NCBI GenBank assembly: GCA_018713335.1
Contig: DVOW01000022.1
Location: 1-46,247 of the forward strand
DNA length: 46,247 nucleotides
Origin: Candidatus Merdivicinus intestinigallinarum
Lineage (GTDB): Bacteria; Bacillota; Clostridia; Oscillospirales; Ruminococcaceae
Reading direction: 5' to 3'
Below are positions 9,501-21,038 of the stretch, one piece after another; within the stretch, counting starts at the first letter, position 1, and each line of letters starts with the position of its first letter. The position numbers and the translations under genes were made by a program. Below the pieces are notes generated by a model. That model searched no databases. It was not told the origin of the DNA and was given only the letters and a program-made list of their open reading frames with translations.

Positions 9501-11115
9501 CGCCGGCGTAGACCGTGGTGCTGGTGACCACCTTTTCCCGGATGGCGTCGATGGGGGGATTGGTCACCTGGGCAAAGCTCTGCTTGAAGTAGTTGAACAG
9601 GGGCTGATGCTTGTCGGAAAGAACCGCCAGGGGGATGTCGATGCCCATGGAGGCAGTCTGTTCGCCGCCGTCCCGGGCCATAGGAAGGATGGCGGTCTTC
9701 AAGTCCTCATAGGTGTAGCCGAAAGCCTTGTAGAGCTTGTCCCGAAGTTCCGGGGGGGCGGTTTCCACCTTCTGGTTGGGGGCTTTGAGGGAGGAAAGGT
9801 TCACAAGGTTCCGGTCCAGCCATTCCCCGTAGGGCTGACGCCGGGCGTAGGAATTTTTCAGCTCCTCATCGGAGATCACCCGGCCCTGGCGCATATCCAC
9901 CGCCAGCATCTTCCCCGGCTCCAGGCGGGTCTTTTGGACGATCTGCTCCGGCGGGATGTCCAGCACCCCCACCTCGGAGGCGAGGATGAGGAACCCATCG
10001 CCGGTGATGCAGCAGCGGGAGGGCCGCAGGCCGTTCCGGTCCAGGATGGCCCCTACCAGGTCGCCGTCGGAAAAAAGGATGGAGGCGGGGCCGTCCCATG
10101 GCTCCATCATGGTGGCGTAATAGTGATAAAAGTCCCGCTTTTCCCGGCTGATGCCGTCCTCGTTCTCCCAGGGTTCCGGGATGGCCGCCATCATGGCCAA
10201 AGGCAGCTCCATGCCGTTCATCACCATAAACTCGATGGCGTTGTCCAATATGGCGGAATCGGAGCCGCCGGGGTCCACTGCGGGGAGGATCTTGTCCATA
10301 TCTGCCTGGAGGAAGGGGGAATGCATGGTCTCTTCCCTGGCAAGCATCCGGTCCACATTGCCGCGGATGGTATTGATCTCCCCGTTGTGGAGCAGGAACC
10401 GGTTGGGATGGGCCCGCTGCCAGCTGGGGGTGGTGTTGGTGGAAAAGCGGGAGTGGACCAGGGCCATGGCGGAGATATACCGTTCATCCTGAAGGTCGTC
10501 GTAAAAGCCGCGGAGCTGGCGGACGAGGAACATCCCCTTATAAACGATGGTGCGGCTGGAAAGGGAAACCACATAAGTGCTGCTGCCGCTTTGCTCAAAG
10601 GCGCGGCGCACCACATAGAGCCGGCGGTCGAAGGCGATGCCGGCCGGGATGTCCTTGGGCTTGCGGATGAAGCACTGGTAAATCTCCGGCATACAGTCCC
10701 GGGCCTTCTGCCCCAAGATCTCCGGATGGACCGGAACCTTCCGCCAAAAGGCGAGATCCAGCCCCTCCTTTTTGACAATGACCTCCAAAAGCTTCTGGGC
10801 CTGGGCCCGCAGCACCATATCCTGGGGGAAGAAAAACATCCCCACGCCGTATTCCCGTTCCTTCCCCAGCTCCTGGCCGCGCTCTTTGGCGATGGCGCTG
10901 AAAAAGGGGTGGGAAACCTGGAGCATGATGCCGACGCCGTCGCCCACTTCCCCGGTGGCGTCCTTGCCGGCCCGGTGCTCCAGCTTTTCCACGATCTTCA
11001 GGGCGTCGTCCACCACCCGGCGGCTTTGAACGCCCCGGATGCTGACCACCGCGCCGATGCCGCATGCGTCATGCTCAAAGGACCGGCGGCGAAGCACATT
11101 TTGTACCTGTTCCAA
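6595..11115 (-). CDS. gltB: Glutamate synthase large subunit
   Basis: 1506 residues, full length. The N-terminal class II glutaminase starts at Cys18 (HDACGIGAV) after a short propeptide that is normally removed. The central FMN barrel holds GGHLPGKKVYPWIAKTR and ISPPPHHDIYSIEDLAQLI. The [3Fe-4S] cysteines lie near residues 1109-1120 (MRVCNLDTCPFGIAT). The C-terminal GXGXG-type helix domain includes GGTVVVLGPVGKNFAAGMSG. Ammonia from glutamine is channelled to 2-oxoglutarate at the FMN site. The gene is 19 bases downstream of asnB and 10 bases upstream of gltD. With type III glutamine synthetase at the head of the operon, this is a complete GS-GOGAT route in one transcript. Confidence 0.97.
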   Translation of the reverse strand: MEQVQNVLRRRSFEHDACGIGAVVSIRGVQSRRVVDDALKIVEKLEHRAGKDATGEVGDGVGIMLQVSHPFFSAIAKERGQELGKEREYGVGMFFFPQDMVLRAQAQKLLEVIVKKEGLDLAFWRKVPVHPEILGQKARDCMPEIYQCFIRKPKDIPAGIAFDRRLYVVRRAFEQSGSSTYVVSLSSRTIVYKGMFLVRQLRGFYDDLQDERYISAMALVHSRFSTNTTPSWQRAHPNRFLLHNGEINTIRGNVDRMLAREETMHSPFLQADMDKILPAVDPGGSDSAILDNAIEFMVMNGMELPLAMMAAIPEPWENEDGISREKRDFYHYYATMMEPWDGPASILFSDGDLVGAILDRNGLRPSRCCITGDGFLILASEVGVLDIPPEQIVQKTRLEPGKMLAVDMRQGRVISDEELKNSYARRQPYGEWLDRNLVNLSSLKAPNQKVETAPPELRDKLYKAFGYTYEDLKTAILPMARDGGEQTASMGIDIPLAVLSDKHQPLFNYFKQSFAQVTNPPIDAIREKVVTSTTVYAGAEGNLLEEKPENCAVLQIDSPILTGIDMLKIKNLRHGGLRTAVVSLLYYRNTPVKKALDRLFVQVDKAYKNGASIIVLSDRGVDETHVAIPSLLAVSAMEQYLIRTKKRTAVSIILESGEPRDVHHFATLLGYGAIAVYPYLAHEAIGELIENHMLDKDLYMAIADYNKAVLNGVVKIASKMGISTLQSYQSAQIFEAVGIRQSVVDEYFTNTVSRVEGIGLEEIDQDIHARHSRAFDPLGLGVDAALDSSGSHNLRSGPDKDDHLYSPQVIVALQQAVRSGSFEKFQQYTALVDDETRPHTLRGLLDLAFDPEGGVPLEEVEPASQIVKRFKTGAMSYGSISEEAHKCLALAMNRLGGRSNSGEGGELPERLGSEYCSAIKQVASGRFGVTSEYLISAKEIQIKMAQGAKPGEGGHLPGKKVYPWIAKTRYSTPGVSLISPPPHHDIYSIEDLAQLIYDLKNANSSADISVKLVSEAGVGTIAAGVAKAGASVVLISGYDGGTGAAPRSSIHSAGMPWELGLAEAHQTLMENGLRSRVRLETDGKLMSGRDVAIACMLGAEEFGFATAPLVAMGCMMMRVCNLDTCPFGIATQNPELRKRFAGKPEYVMNFMLFIAEELRRIMAKLGVRTVDELVGRTDLLRQRKNSAASRGSLVDLSGILARPYAGTCHFRREDAYDFQLEKTVDERVILPALRQNLMTGESGEVSLEVSSTDRAAGTRFGSEVTRRFGGSLREDTFRLLCKGGGGQSFGAFLPKGVTMILSGDSNDYFGKGLSGGKLAVAPPEKSRFRPEENIIIGNVALYGATGGKAFINGIAGERFCVRNSGAVAVVEGVGDHGCEYMTGGTVVVLGPVGKNFAAGMSGGVAYVLDTGHDLYRKVNKEMVSIENLTEPHDIQQLARLIREHCRATGSPLAEKILADLSGYIPQFKKIMPKDYKKMLDAIAAMEKRGMGRKEAEMEAFYQVTQR

Positions 11116-11134
11116 ACTGATTCCTCCAAATCGC

Positions 11135-12715
11135 TTATTTTCCGCTGTCCCCGTAGTTTGCTAAGACCCGCGCGGAAGGGTCGGAAACCCGGCACCCCTC
11201 CCAGTCCGGGTTGGGCATCCAGAAGCCGGGGACCATCTCGGCCTGGCCGGGGTAAAAGGCTTCAAACAGTTCCCGGTAAAGAAGGGATTCCTTGGTAAAG
11301 GGCCGGGCGTATTCATACCTGCGGCGGCCCGCCTCAAATTCCGCGTCGGTGTACCGTTCCTCCGCGTAGGCCTTCAGGTCGTCCACCATAGAGTGTCCCA
11401 CCGCGTCGGAAAAGGCGGCCTTCTCCCGCATCAGGATGGATTCGGGGAGATAATCCCCCTGGAAAGCCCTCCGCAGAAGGTATTTTCCTTTCCCGTAAAC
11501 ATTGCGCTTTTTCTCCGGGTCAATGCTCATGACATATTCCACAAAATCCAAATCCCCAAAGGGTACCCGGGCTTCCAGGGAATTGACCGAAATGCAGCGG
11601 TCCGCCCGCAGCACGTCGTAGAGATAAAGCTCCCGCACCCGTTTTTGAGACTCCTCCTGGAACGCCTGGGCGCTGGGGGCAAAGTCGGTGTACTTGTAGC
11701 CGAAAAGCTCGTCGGAAACCTCGCCGGTAAGGAGCACCCGGATATCCGTATCCCGGTGGATGGCCCGGCAGACCAGATACATCCCGATGCTGGCCCGGAT
11801 GGTGGTAATGTCATAGGTGCCCAGGGTCTGCACTACAGTGGGAAGGGCCTCCAATACGTCGTCCCGGGTGATGATGACCTCATGGTGGCGGCAGCCCAGA
11901 TAGTCCGCCACCTGCCTGGCGTATTTCAGGTCAATGGCGTCCACATCCATTCCCACGGCGAAGGTGTCGATGGGCCTGTCGAGGAGCCTTGCCGAAACTG
12001 AACAGACTAAGGAGGAATCCAATCCCCCACTCAGCAGGAACCCAAGGGGGACGTCCGAATCCAGGCGTTTTTCGATGCCGGCGGTGAGCTTTTCCCGGAT
12101 GTTCCGGCAGATTTCGTCCAGGCTGTCATACCGGACGCGTTCTACCTTCCCCATATCCCGATAGCAGACGAATTTTTCCCCGTCAAAGTAATGCCCCGGG
12201 GGAAAAGGATGGATCTTCCCGCAAAGCCCCGCCAGGTTTTTCGCCTCGCTGGCAAAGAGCATGCCGCCGTCCTCCGTCCGGCCGTAAAACAAGGGCCGGA
12301 TGCCGATGGGGTCCCGGGCGGCAAGGTATCTGCCGGTTTTTCCGTCATAGAGGATCAAGGCAAACTCCGCGTCCAGCATCCGGAACATCTCCGTGCCGTA
12401 CTCCCGGTAAAGGGGGAGCAGGATCTCGCAGTCGGACTGGCTCAAAAAGGAATACCCCTTCTTTTCCAGCCCGGCCCGAATTTTCCGGAAGCCGTAAATT
12501 TCCCCGTTGCAGACCAGATGATCCCCGCCCAGGGAAAAGGGCTGCATGCCCTCCGGCTGGAGCCCCATGATCGCCAGGCGGTGAAAGCCCAGCCATCCCT
12601 TTCCTGTATCAATAATGCGGGTGTCGTCCGGACCGCGGGATCTGGTCCGGACGAACCCTTCCTGAAAGCGCGCCAGCGGAAGCCCGGCGCCGCAATATCC
12701 CATGATGGAACACAT
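11135..12715 (-). CDS. asnB: Asparagine synthase, glutamine-hydrolysing
   Basis: 526 residues, slightly shorter than E. coli AsnB. It converts aspartate, glutamine and ATP to asparagine. Cys2 after the start Met (MCSIMGYC) is the catalytic nucleophile of the class II glutaminase, with RGPDD and VCNGEIYG following. The synthetase domain carries the ATP pyrophosphatase loop SGGLDSS (229-235). I choose the ATG at 12715, not the longer frame from 12847, because Cys must be residue 2 and AAAGGAGAGG lies just upstream. It is 46 bases downstream of glnN and 19 bases upstream of gltB, with no terminator between them. Confidence 0.95.
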   Translation of the reverse strand: MCSIMGYCGAGLPLARFQEGFVRTRSRGPDDTRIIDTGKGWLGFHRLAIMGLQPEGMQPFSLGGDHLVCNGEIYGFRKIRAGLEKKGYSFLSQSDCEILLPLYREYGTEMFRMLDAEFALILYDGKTGRYLAARDPIGIRPLFYGRTEDGGMLFASEAKNLAGLCGKIHPFPPGHYFDGEKFVCYRDMGKVERVRYDSLDEICRNIREKLTAGIEKRLDSDVPLGFLLSGGLDSSLVCSVSARLLDRPIDTFAVGMDVDAIDLKYARQVADYLGCRHHEVIITRDDVLEALPTVVQTLGTYDITTIRASIGMYLVCRAIHRDTDIRVLLTGEVSDELFGYKYTDFAPSAQAFQEESQKRVRELYLYDVLRADRCISVNSLEARVPFGDLDFVEYVMSIDPEKKRNVYGKGKYLLRRAFQGDYLPESILMREKAAFSDAVGHSMVDDLKAYAEERYTDAEFEAGRRRYEYARPFTKESLLYRELFEAFYPGQAEMVPGFWMPNPDWEGCRVSDPSARVLANYGDSGK

Positions 12716-12761
12716 GGCTGTCCTCTCCTTTTGGTCATTTGGTCCGGCGCCGGCAGAAAGC

Positions 12762-14858
12762 CTACCGTACGCCGAAAAGCAGGTCGCCGTAGTTCGGGTA
12801 AGGATAGGACTCCCGGCCGGCGATGCTTTCCAGCTCATCCGCCGCAATGCGCAGCTCGTTCATAGCGCTGAGCACTGTCTGCTGGTAATACTGGGCCCGG
12901 GCCAGCCCGTCGCACTCTGTCCGGTCCAGACGGAGCAGCGCCTCCTCCAGAGCCTGGGCCTTTTGATACATACAGCCGCAGAGGGCGGAAACTTTTTTCA
13001 GCTGTTCCTCCTCATAGGTGCAGTCCACGCCGGGCAGGGCCGCCTTTTTGGCGCTGATGGTCTCCCCCAGGCAGCGGGCATAGGCGGAATAAGCAGGCAG
13101 CAGGTCCTTTTTGGCCATATCCAGCATGGTGACCGCCTCGATATTGAGGATCTTGCTGTAATTGTCCAGCAGGATGTCGTACCGGGCGCGGATCTCCGTT
13201 TCGCTGAATACCTTGTGGGCGGCAAAAAGGGCGATGTTCTTGGGGCTTGTGAAATACGGCAGGCAGTCCGGCGTGGTTTTCAGGTTCAGCAGCCCGCGGC
13301 GCTGGGCCTCCTCCACCCAGGCGCTGTCGTAGCCGTTGCCGTTGAAGATGATACGCTTATGGGACCTGATGGTATCGCGGATCAGGGCGTGGAGGGTCTC
13401 GTTGAAATCCTCCGCCTTCTCCAGTGCGTCGGCGTACTGCCGGAGGCTTTCGGCCACGGCGGTGTTCAAAACGATGTTGGCGCCGGAAATGGAGTCGTTG
13501 GAGCCCAGCATCCGGAACTCGAACTTGTTGCCGGTGAAGGCAAAGGGGGAGGTGCGGTTGCGGTCAGTGGAATCCTTGGGGAACCGGGGCAGGATGTGGA
13601 CGCCCACTTTATAGATCTCCTTCTCCCGGGAGCCGTATTCCTCACCCTTTTCGATGGCGTCCAGGATCTCGGTGAGCTCGGTCCCCAAGAACATGGAAAC
13701 GATGGCGGGAGGCGCTTCGTTGGCCCCCAGGCGGTGGTCGTTGCCGGCCGACGCTACCGAAATACGCAGCAGGTCCTGATAATCGTCTACCGCCTGAATA
13801 ACAGCGCACAAAAACAGCAGGAACTGGGCGTTTTCATAAGGGGTGTCGCCGGGGTCCAGGAGGTTTTTGCCGGTGTCGGTGGAAATGGACCAGTTGTTGT
13901 GCTTGCCGGAGCCGTTGACGCCTGCGAAGGGCTTTTCGTGGAGCAGGCAGACCAGGCCGTGCTTTTTGGCAATGCGCTGCATCAGTTCCATAGTAAGCTG
14001 GTTGTGGTCGGCGGCGATGTTTGTGGTGGTAAAGACCGGCGCAAGCTCGTGCTGGGCGGGGGCCACCTCATTGTGCTCGGTTTTGGCCAGCACCCCCAGC
14101 TTCCAAAGCTCGGCGTTCAAATCCTCCATAAACTCGGACACCCGGGTTTTAATGGTTCCGAAATAGTGGTCGTCCAGCTCCTGTCCCTTGGGCGCTTTTG
14201 CTCCAAAGAGGGTGCGGCCGGTATAGATTAGGTCCGGGCGCTTGTCGAACATTTCCCGTTCCACCAGGAAATATTCCTGCTCAGGTCCCACAGTGGTGCG
14301 GACCGTGGTGGTTTCCGTGTCGCCGAAGAGCTTCAGCACCCGCATGGCCTGGCGGTTGATGGCTTCCATGGACCGGAGCAGAGGCGTCTTTTTGTCCAGC
14401 GCCTCGCCGCCGTAGGAACAGAAGGCGGTGGGGATGCAAAGGGTTTTGCCCTTGATGAAGGCGTAGGAAGTGGGGTCCCAGGCGGTGTAGCCCCGGGCCT
14501 CAAAAGTTGCGCGGAGCCCGCCGGAGGGGAATGAGGAAGCGTCCGGTTCGCCCTGGATCAGCTCCTTGCCGGAAAATTCCAGGATCACCCGCCCGTCGTC
14601 GGTGGGGGTGATGAAGCTGTCGTGCTTTTCGGCGGTGATGCCGGTCATGGGCTGGAACCAATGGGTGAAATGGGTGGCGCCCTTTTCAATGGCCCAGTCC
14701 TTCATGGCGTTGGCCACCACATTGGCTACCGCGTTGTCCAAATGCCTGCCCTGTTTGATGGTGCGCTGAAGCTGTTTATAGGTTTCCCGGGGAAGCCGTT
14801 CCCGCATAACAGCGTCGCTGAAAACGTTCGTGCCGAATACTGAAGTAATGGTATTCAT
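12762..14858 (-). CDS. glnN: Glutamine synthetase type III
   Basis: 698 residues, the size of GSIII and far longer than GSI. It makes glutamine from glutamate, ammonia and ATP as a dodecamer. Marks of the family are [10 protein letters not shown] with [18 protein letters not shown] (catalytic Glu), [14 protein letters not shown], and [17 protein letters not shown] use the ATG at 14858 ([20 protein letters not shown]) preceded by AGAGGAG; the frame extends upstream to 14999 only because no stop interrupts it, and the promoter starts transcription near 14942. It heads the operon glnN-asnB-gltB-gltD and is controlled by a terminator-antiterminator leader. Confidence 0.96.
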   Translation of the reverse strand: MNTITSVFGTNVFSDAVMRERLPRETYKQLQRTIKQGRHLDNAVANVVANAMKDWAIEKGATHFTHWFQPMTGITAEKHDSFITPTDDGRVILEFSGKELIQGEPDASSFPSGGLRATFEARGYTAWDPTSYAFIKGKTLCIPTAFCSYGGEALDKKTPLLRSMEAINRQAMRVLKLFGDTETTTVRTTVGPEQEYFLVEREMFDKRPDLIYTGRTLFGAKAPKGQELDDHYFGTIKTRVSEFMEDLNAELWKLGVLAKTEHNEVAPAQHELAPVFTTTNIAADHNQLTMELMQRIAKKHGLVCLLHEKPFAGVNGSGKHNNWSISTDTGKNLLDPGDTPYENAQFLLFLCAVIQAVDDYQDLLRISVASAGNDHRLGANEAPPAIVSMFLGTELTEILDAIEKGEEYGSREKEIYKVGVHILPRFPKDSTDRNRTSPFAFTGNKFEFRMLGSNDSISGANIVLNTAVAESLRQYADALEKAEDFNETLHALIRDTIRSHKRIIFNGNGYDSAWVEEAQRRGLLNLKTTPDCLPYFTSPKNIALFAAHKVFSETEIRARYDILLDNYSKILNIEAVTMLDMAKKDLLPAYSAYARCLGETISAKKAALPGVDCTYEEEQLKKVSALCGCMYQKAQALEEALLRLDRTECDGLARAQYYQQTVLSAMNELRIAADELESIAGRESYPYPNYGDLLFGVR

Positions 14859-14942
14859 ACAGACAACTCCTCTTTGCAAATAAAATAAGCGGCAAAGGCT
14901 GCGGGGATCTTTCCCGCGACGCCTTTGCCGCCGTTTCTCATG
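14859..14942 (-). promoter_or_regulatory. ANTAR-type antitermination leader of glnN
   Basis: The minus-strand leader can fold as an intrinsic terminator: GCGGCAAAGGC (14931-14921) pairs perfectly with GCCTTTGCCGC (14899-14889), followed by TTATTTTATTT. The same 5' arm can instead form hairpin P1, stem GCGGC/GTCGC with hexaloop AAAGGC (14926-14921). P1 is followed directly by hairpin P2, stem GGG/CCC with hexaloop AAAGAT (14912-14907). Both loops have A at position 1 and G at position 4, the signature of known ANTAR targets. P1 and the terminator are mutually exclusive. The weak point is the short 3-bp P2 stem. Confidence 0.75.
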
Positions 14943-14948
14943 TGCAAT

Positions 14949-14977
14949 ATCATACACCATGCGCCGCCGAATGTCAA
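14949..14977 (-). promoter_or_regulatory. Promoter of the glnN operon
   Basis: TTGACA (14977-14972), 17-base spacer, TATGAT (14954-14949) on the minus strand. The predicted start is near 14942, giving a leader of about 84 bases. Confidence 0.85.
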
Positions 14978-15138
14978 GAGGTTTTTTCGAGAAATCCAAA
15001 TATTTTATTTTGAATTATCAGTGTGTCATCGAATATAATTTTCTACAATATGCTGCAAATCACAGATTCCCTTCCATTTCTGGAGCCTCTTACGATTCCC
15101 GGCCGGCTAAAGGGCCGCTTTTTTGTGGAGTATAAACG

Positions 15139-15168
15139 TTGACAGGCGCCGCAGCGGGGCGTTATAAT
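15139..15168 (+). promoter_or_regulatory. Promoter of the glnA operon
   Basis: TTGACA (15139-15144), 18-base spacer, TATAAT (15163-15168). The predicted start is near 15175. It diverges from the glnN promoter about 160 bases away. Confidence 0.85.
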
Positions 15169-15174
15169 AAAAAC

Positions 15175-15270
15175 AAATATTGAGAAAATCAAGGATTTCA
15201 CGTGAGCAATGGCGTTCATAGTGTCCAAGGGGTTACTGCACCCCAAACGGGCACCATGAACGTTTTTTAT
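15175..15270 (+). promoter_or_regulatory. ANTAR-type antitermination leader of glnA
   Basis: The terminator is CGTTCAT (15213-15219) pairing with ATGAACG (15256-15262), strengthened by GTG/CAC and an inner GGGG/CCCC hairpin, and followed by a T6 run (15263-15268). The alternative hairpin P2, TGAGC/GTTCA plus closing pairs (15203-15218), has hexaloop AATGGC (15208-15213), with A at position 1 and G at position 4. Its 3' arm is the 5' arm of the terminator, so P2 acts as antiterminator. The expected upstream P1 is not clean: the AU-rich hairpin at 15184-15199 lacks a clear hexaloop. Confidence 0.75.
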
Positions 15271-15315
15271 TTGAGCCAGTTTTGCTGGTACGCCCTTTGA
15301 AAGGAGAAAGCACTC

Positions 15316-16527
15316 ATGTATTCTTATGAAGAAGTGATGACCTACTGCCGGGAGGAGGATGTCAAATTTATCCGCCTGGCCTTCTGCGACCCCTCCGGCC
15401 GCCAAAAGAATATCGCCATCATGCCGGCCGAGCTGGAACGGGCCTTCCGCTACGGGATTTCCTTCGACGCCTCGGCCATCCCGGGGTTCGGGGATGAAGC
15501 CAGGTCCGACCTGTTCCTCTTCCCGGACCCGTCCACCCTGGCCGTACTGCCCTGGCGGCCGGCCCAGGGGCGGGTGGTGCGGATGTTCTGCGGTATCTGC
15601 CGTCCCGACGGCTCCCCTTTCCCCAAAGACAACCGCCGCCTGCTGAAGCTGGCGGCCGCGGCCGCAGAGGAGATGGGGGTTTCCTGCAGCTTTGGGGTGG
15701 AATTTGAGTTTTATCTGTTCCGGACCGATGAAAACGGCGACCCCACCCGCATCCCCTTCGACCAGGCGGGCTACATGGACATCGCGCCGGAGGACCGGGG
15801 GGAAAACATCCGGCGGGAGATCTGCCTGACCCTGGAGAGCATGGGCATCCAGCCGGAAAGCTCCCATCACGAAGAAGGGCCGGGACAGAACGAGATCGAT
15901 TTCCGCTACAGCGACCCTCTGACCGCCGCGGACGACGCCGTCACCTTCCAGGCGGTGGTGCGGACCATCGCCATGCAGAACGGCTTGGCGGCCTGCTTTT
16001 CTCCCAAGCCCCTGCCCGGCCAAAGCGGCAACGGGCTGCACATCAATATGTCCATCAAAAGCGCCGGCGGCCTGGCGGACCGCCGCGCCTTTATGGCGGG
16101 GATTTTGGAGCACATCCGGGAGATCACCTATTTCCTGAACCCTTCCGAGGAATCCTATCTCCGGCTGGGGGAACGGAAGGCCCCGGAATATGTCACCTGG
16201 TCCTCAGAAAACAGGTCCCAGCTCATCCGCGTTCCCGCCGCCAAGGGGCCGTACGTGCGGTTCGAGCTGCGCTCCCCCGACCCCACCGCCAACCCCTATA
16301 TCGCCTACGCCCTGCTCATATACGCGGGGCTGGACGGCATCCGGCGGCAGCTCCCTCTCCCGGAGCCGGTGGATCTGAACCTTTTCACTGCGGACCGTTC
16401 GGTCACGCAGAACCTAAAACGCCTTCCCTCCTCTCTGGAGGAGGCCCGGGACCTTGCCCTGCAAAGCCCCTTTATCCGGCAGTATATGCCGGAGATTTTG
16501 GAAGGAAGGTCCACTGTATCTGATTAG
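15316..16527 (+). CDS. glnA: Glutamine synthetase, short type I-like
   Basis: 403 residues, shorter than usual GSI (about 440-470). It likely makes glutamine from glutamate and ammonia. Conserved parts are FDASAIPGFG (50-59), metal-site Glu129/131 in GVEFEFYLF, GYMDIAP (152-158), SHHEEGPGQNEIDFRY (183-198), His242 in GNGLHINMS, and IRVPAAKGPYVRFELRSPDP near 310-330. The usual last 25 or so residues are absent, and the position of the adenylylation Tyr is Phe (VDLNLF), so adenylylation control is not expected. It heads a plus-strand operon, 17 bases before the ANTAR regulator. A gamma-glutamyl ligase-like role cannot be excluded, but active-site residues look complete. Confidence 0.88.
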   Translation: MYSYEEVMTYCREEDVKFIRLAFCDPSGRQKNIAIMPAELERAFRYGISFDASAIPGFGDEARSDLFLFPDPSTLAVLPWRPAQGRVVRMFCGICRPDGSPFPKDNRRLLKLAAAAAEEMGVSCSFGVEFEFYLFRTDENGDPTRIPFDQAGYMDIAPEDRGENIRREICLTLESMGIQPESSHHEEGPGQNEIDFRYSDPLTAADDAVTFQAVVRTIAMQNGLAACFSPKPLPGQSGNGLHINMSIKSAGGLADRRAFMAGILEHIREITYFLNPSEESYLRLGERKAPEYVTWSSENRSQLIRVPAAKGPYVRFELRSPDPTANPYIAYALLIYAGLDGIRRQLPLPEPVDLNLFTADRSVTQNLKRLPSSLEEARDLALQSPFIRQYMPEILEGRSTVSD

Positions 16528-16544
16528 GAAGGGAGAGGCGTGAA

Positions 16545-20198
<3,654 letters not shown>

Positions 20199-20225
20199 AT
20201 CCAATCGAAGAAAGCGGGGATCAAC

Positions 20226-21038
20226 ATGAAATTCACAAAAATGCAGGGACTGGGAAACGACTATATCTACCTGGACTGCATGGAACGCGTACCGGAGGAC
20301 CCCTCCGCCCTTTCCATACTGCTTTCCAGATCCCATTTCGGAGTGGGGGCCGACGGGCTGGTGCTGATCCTCCCCTCCGACAAGGCGGACTTCCGCATGC
20401 GGATGTTCAACGCCGATGGCAGCGAAGGGAAAATGTGCGGCAACGCCTCCCGGTGCATTGGGAAATATGTGTACGAACGGGGGCTGACCGGCAAAACCAA
20501 TGTGACGCTGGAAACCTTAAGCGGCATCCGCACCCTCCGTCTTGCTGTTCACAATGGAATAGTAGAACAGGTATCGGTGGGTATGGGCGCGGCCCAGGTA
20601 AAGGAGACCGGCGCTGTCCTCACCGCCGGCGGAAGGGACTGGCGTTATACCAGCGTTTCCGTGGGGAACCCCCACTGTGTGATCTTCTGCCAGGGTGTGG
20701 AGGAAATGGACATTGCGGCCCCGGGGCGGCTCATTGAAAACCATCCGAACTTCCCGGACCGCACCAACGTGGAATTTGCACAGGCGCTGGACCCTTCCCA
20801 CATCCGGATGCGGGTCTGGGAGCGCGGCAGCGGCGAGACCCTGGCCTGCGGCACCGGCGCCTGCGCTGTGGCTGCGGCCGCGGAGGCAAACGGGCTGTGC
20901 GGGAAGGAAGTGACGGTGCTGCTTCGGGGCGGCCCCCTTCAGATCCAGCTGGGGGAGGAAATCATAATGACCGGCCCCGCCGCCTTTGTGTTCGATGGGG
21001 AATTCCGGGAGGAGGATCTGTATGCTGAAAATCAATGA
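20226..21038 (+). CDS. dapF: Diaminopimelate epimerase
   Basis: 270 residues. It converts LL- to meso-diaminopimelate for lysine and peptidoglycan. MQGLGNDYIYLD is at the N-terminus. The catalytic Cys pair lies in KMCGNASRC (about 70-78) and ACGTGACAVAA (near 220). GSGE precedes the latter. The 3' end overlaps dapL by 17 bases, so the two steps of the aminotransferase route are coupled. Confidence 0.95.
   Translation: MKFTKMQGLGNDYIYLDCMERVPEDPSALSILLSRSHFGVGADGLVLILPSDKADFRMRMFNADGSEGKMCGNASRCIGKYVYERGLTGKTNVTLETLSGIRTLRLAVHNGIVEQVSVGMGAAQVKETGAVLTAGGRDWRYTSVSVGNPHCVIFCQGVEEMDIAAPGRLIENHPNFPDRTNVEFAQALDPSHIRMRVWERGSGETLACGTGACAVAAAAEANGLCGKEVTVLLRGGPLQIQLGEEIIMTGPAAFVFDGEFREEDLYAENQ

Noticed and set aside
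8893-11298. Plus-strand open frame of about 800 codons opposite gltB
   Set aside because: It mirrors the GC-rich third positions of gltB; the translation is rich in Gly, His and Val with no known motif, and gltB is certain on the other strand.
12702-14231. Plus-strand open frame of about 509 codons opposite glnN
   Set aside because: Shadow of the type III glutamine synthetase gene; no ribosome site, no family resemblance.
15231-15244. The inner GGGG...CCCC hairpin in the glnA leader as an ANTAR hairpin
   Set aside because: Its loop lacks A at position 1 and G at position 4; it is better read as the inner part of the terminator.
15043-16113. Minus-strand open frame of about 356 codons across the glnA leader
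   Set aside because: Opposite glnA and running through both promoters and leaders; no motif.
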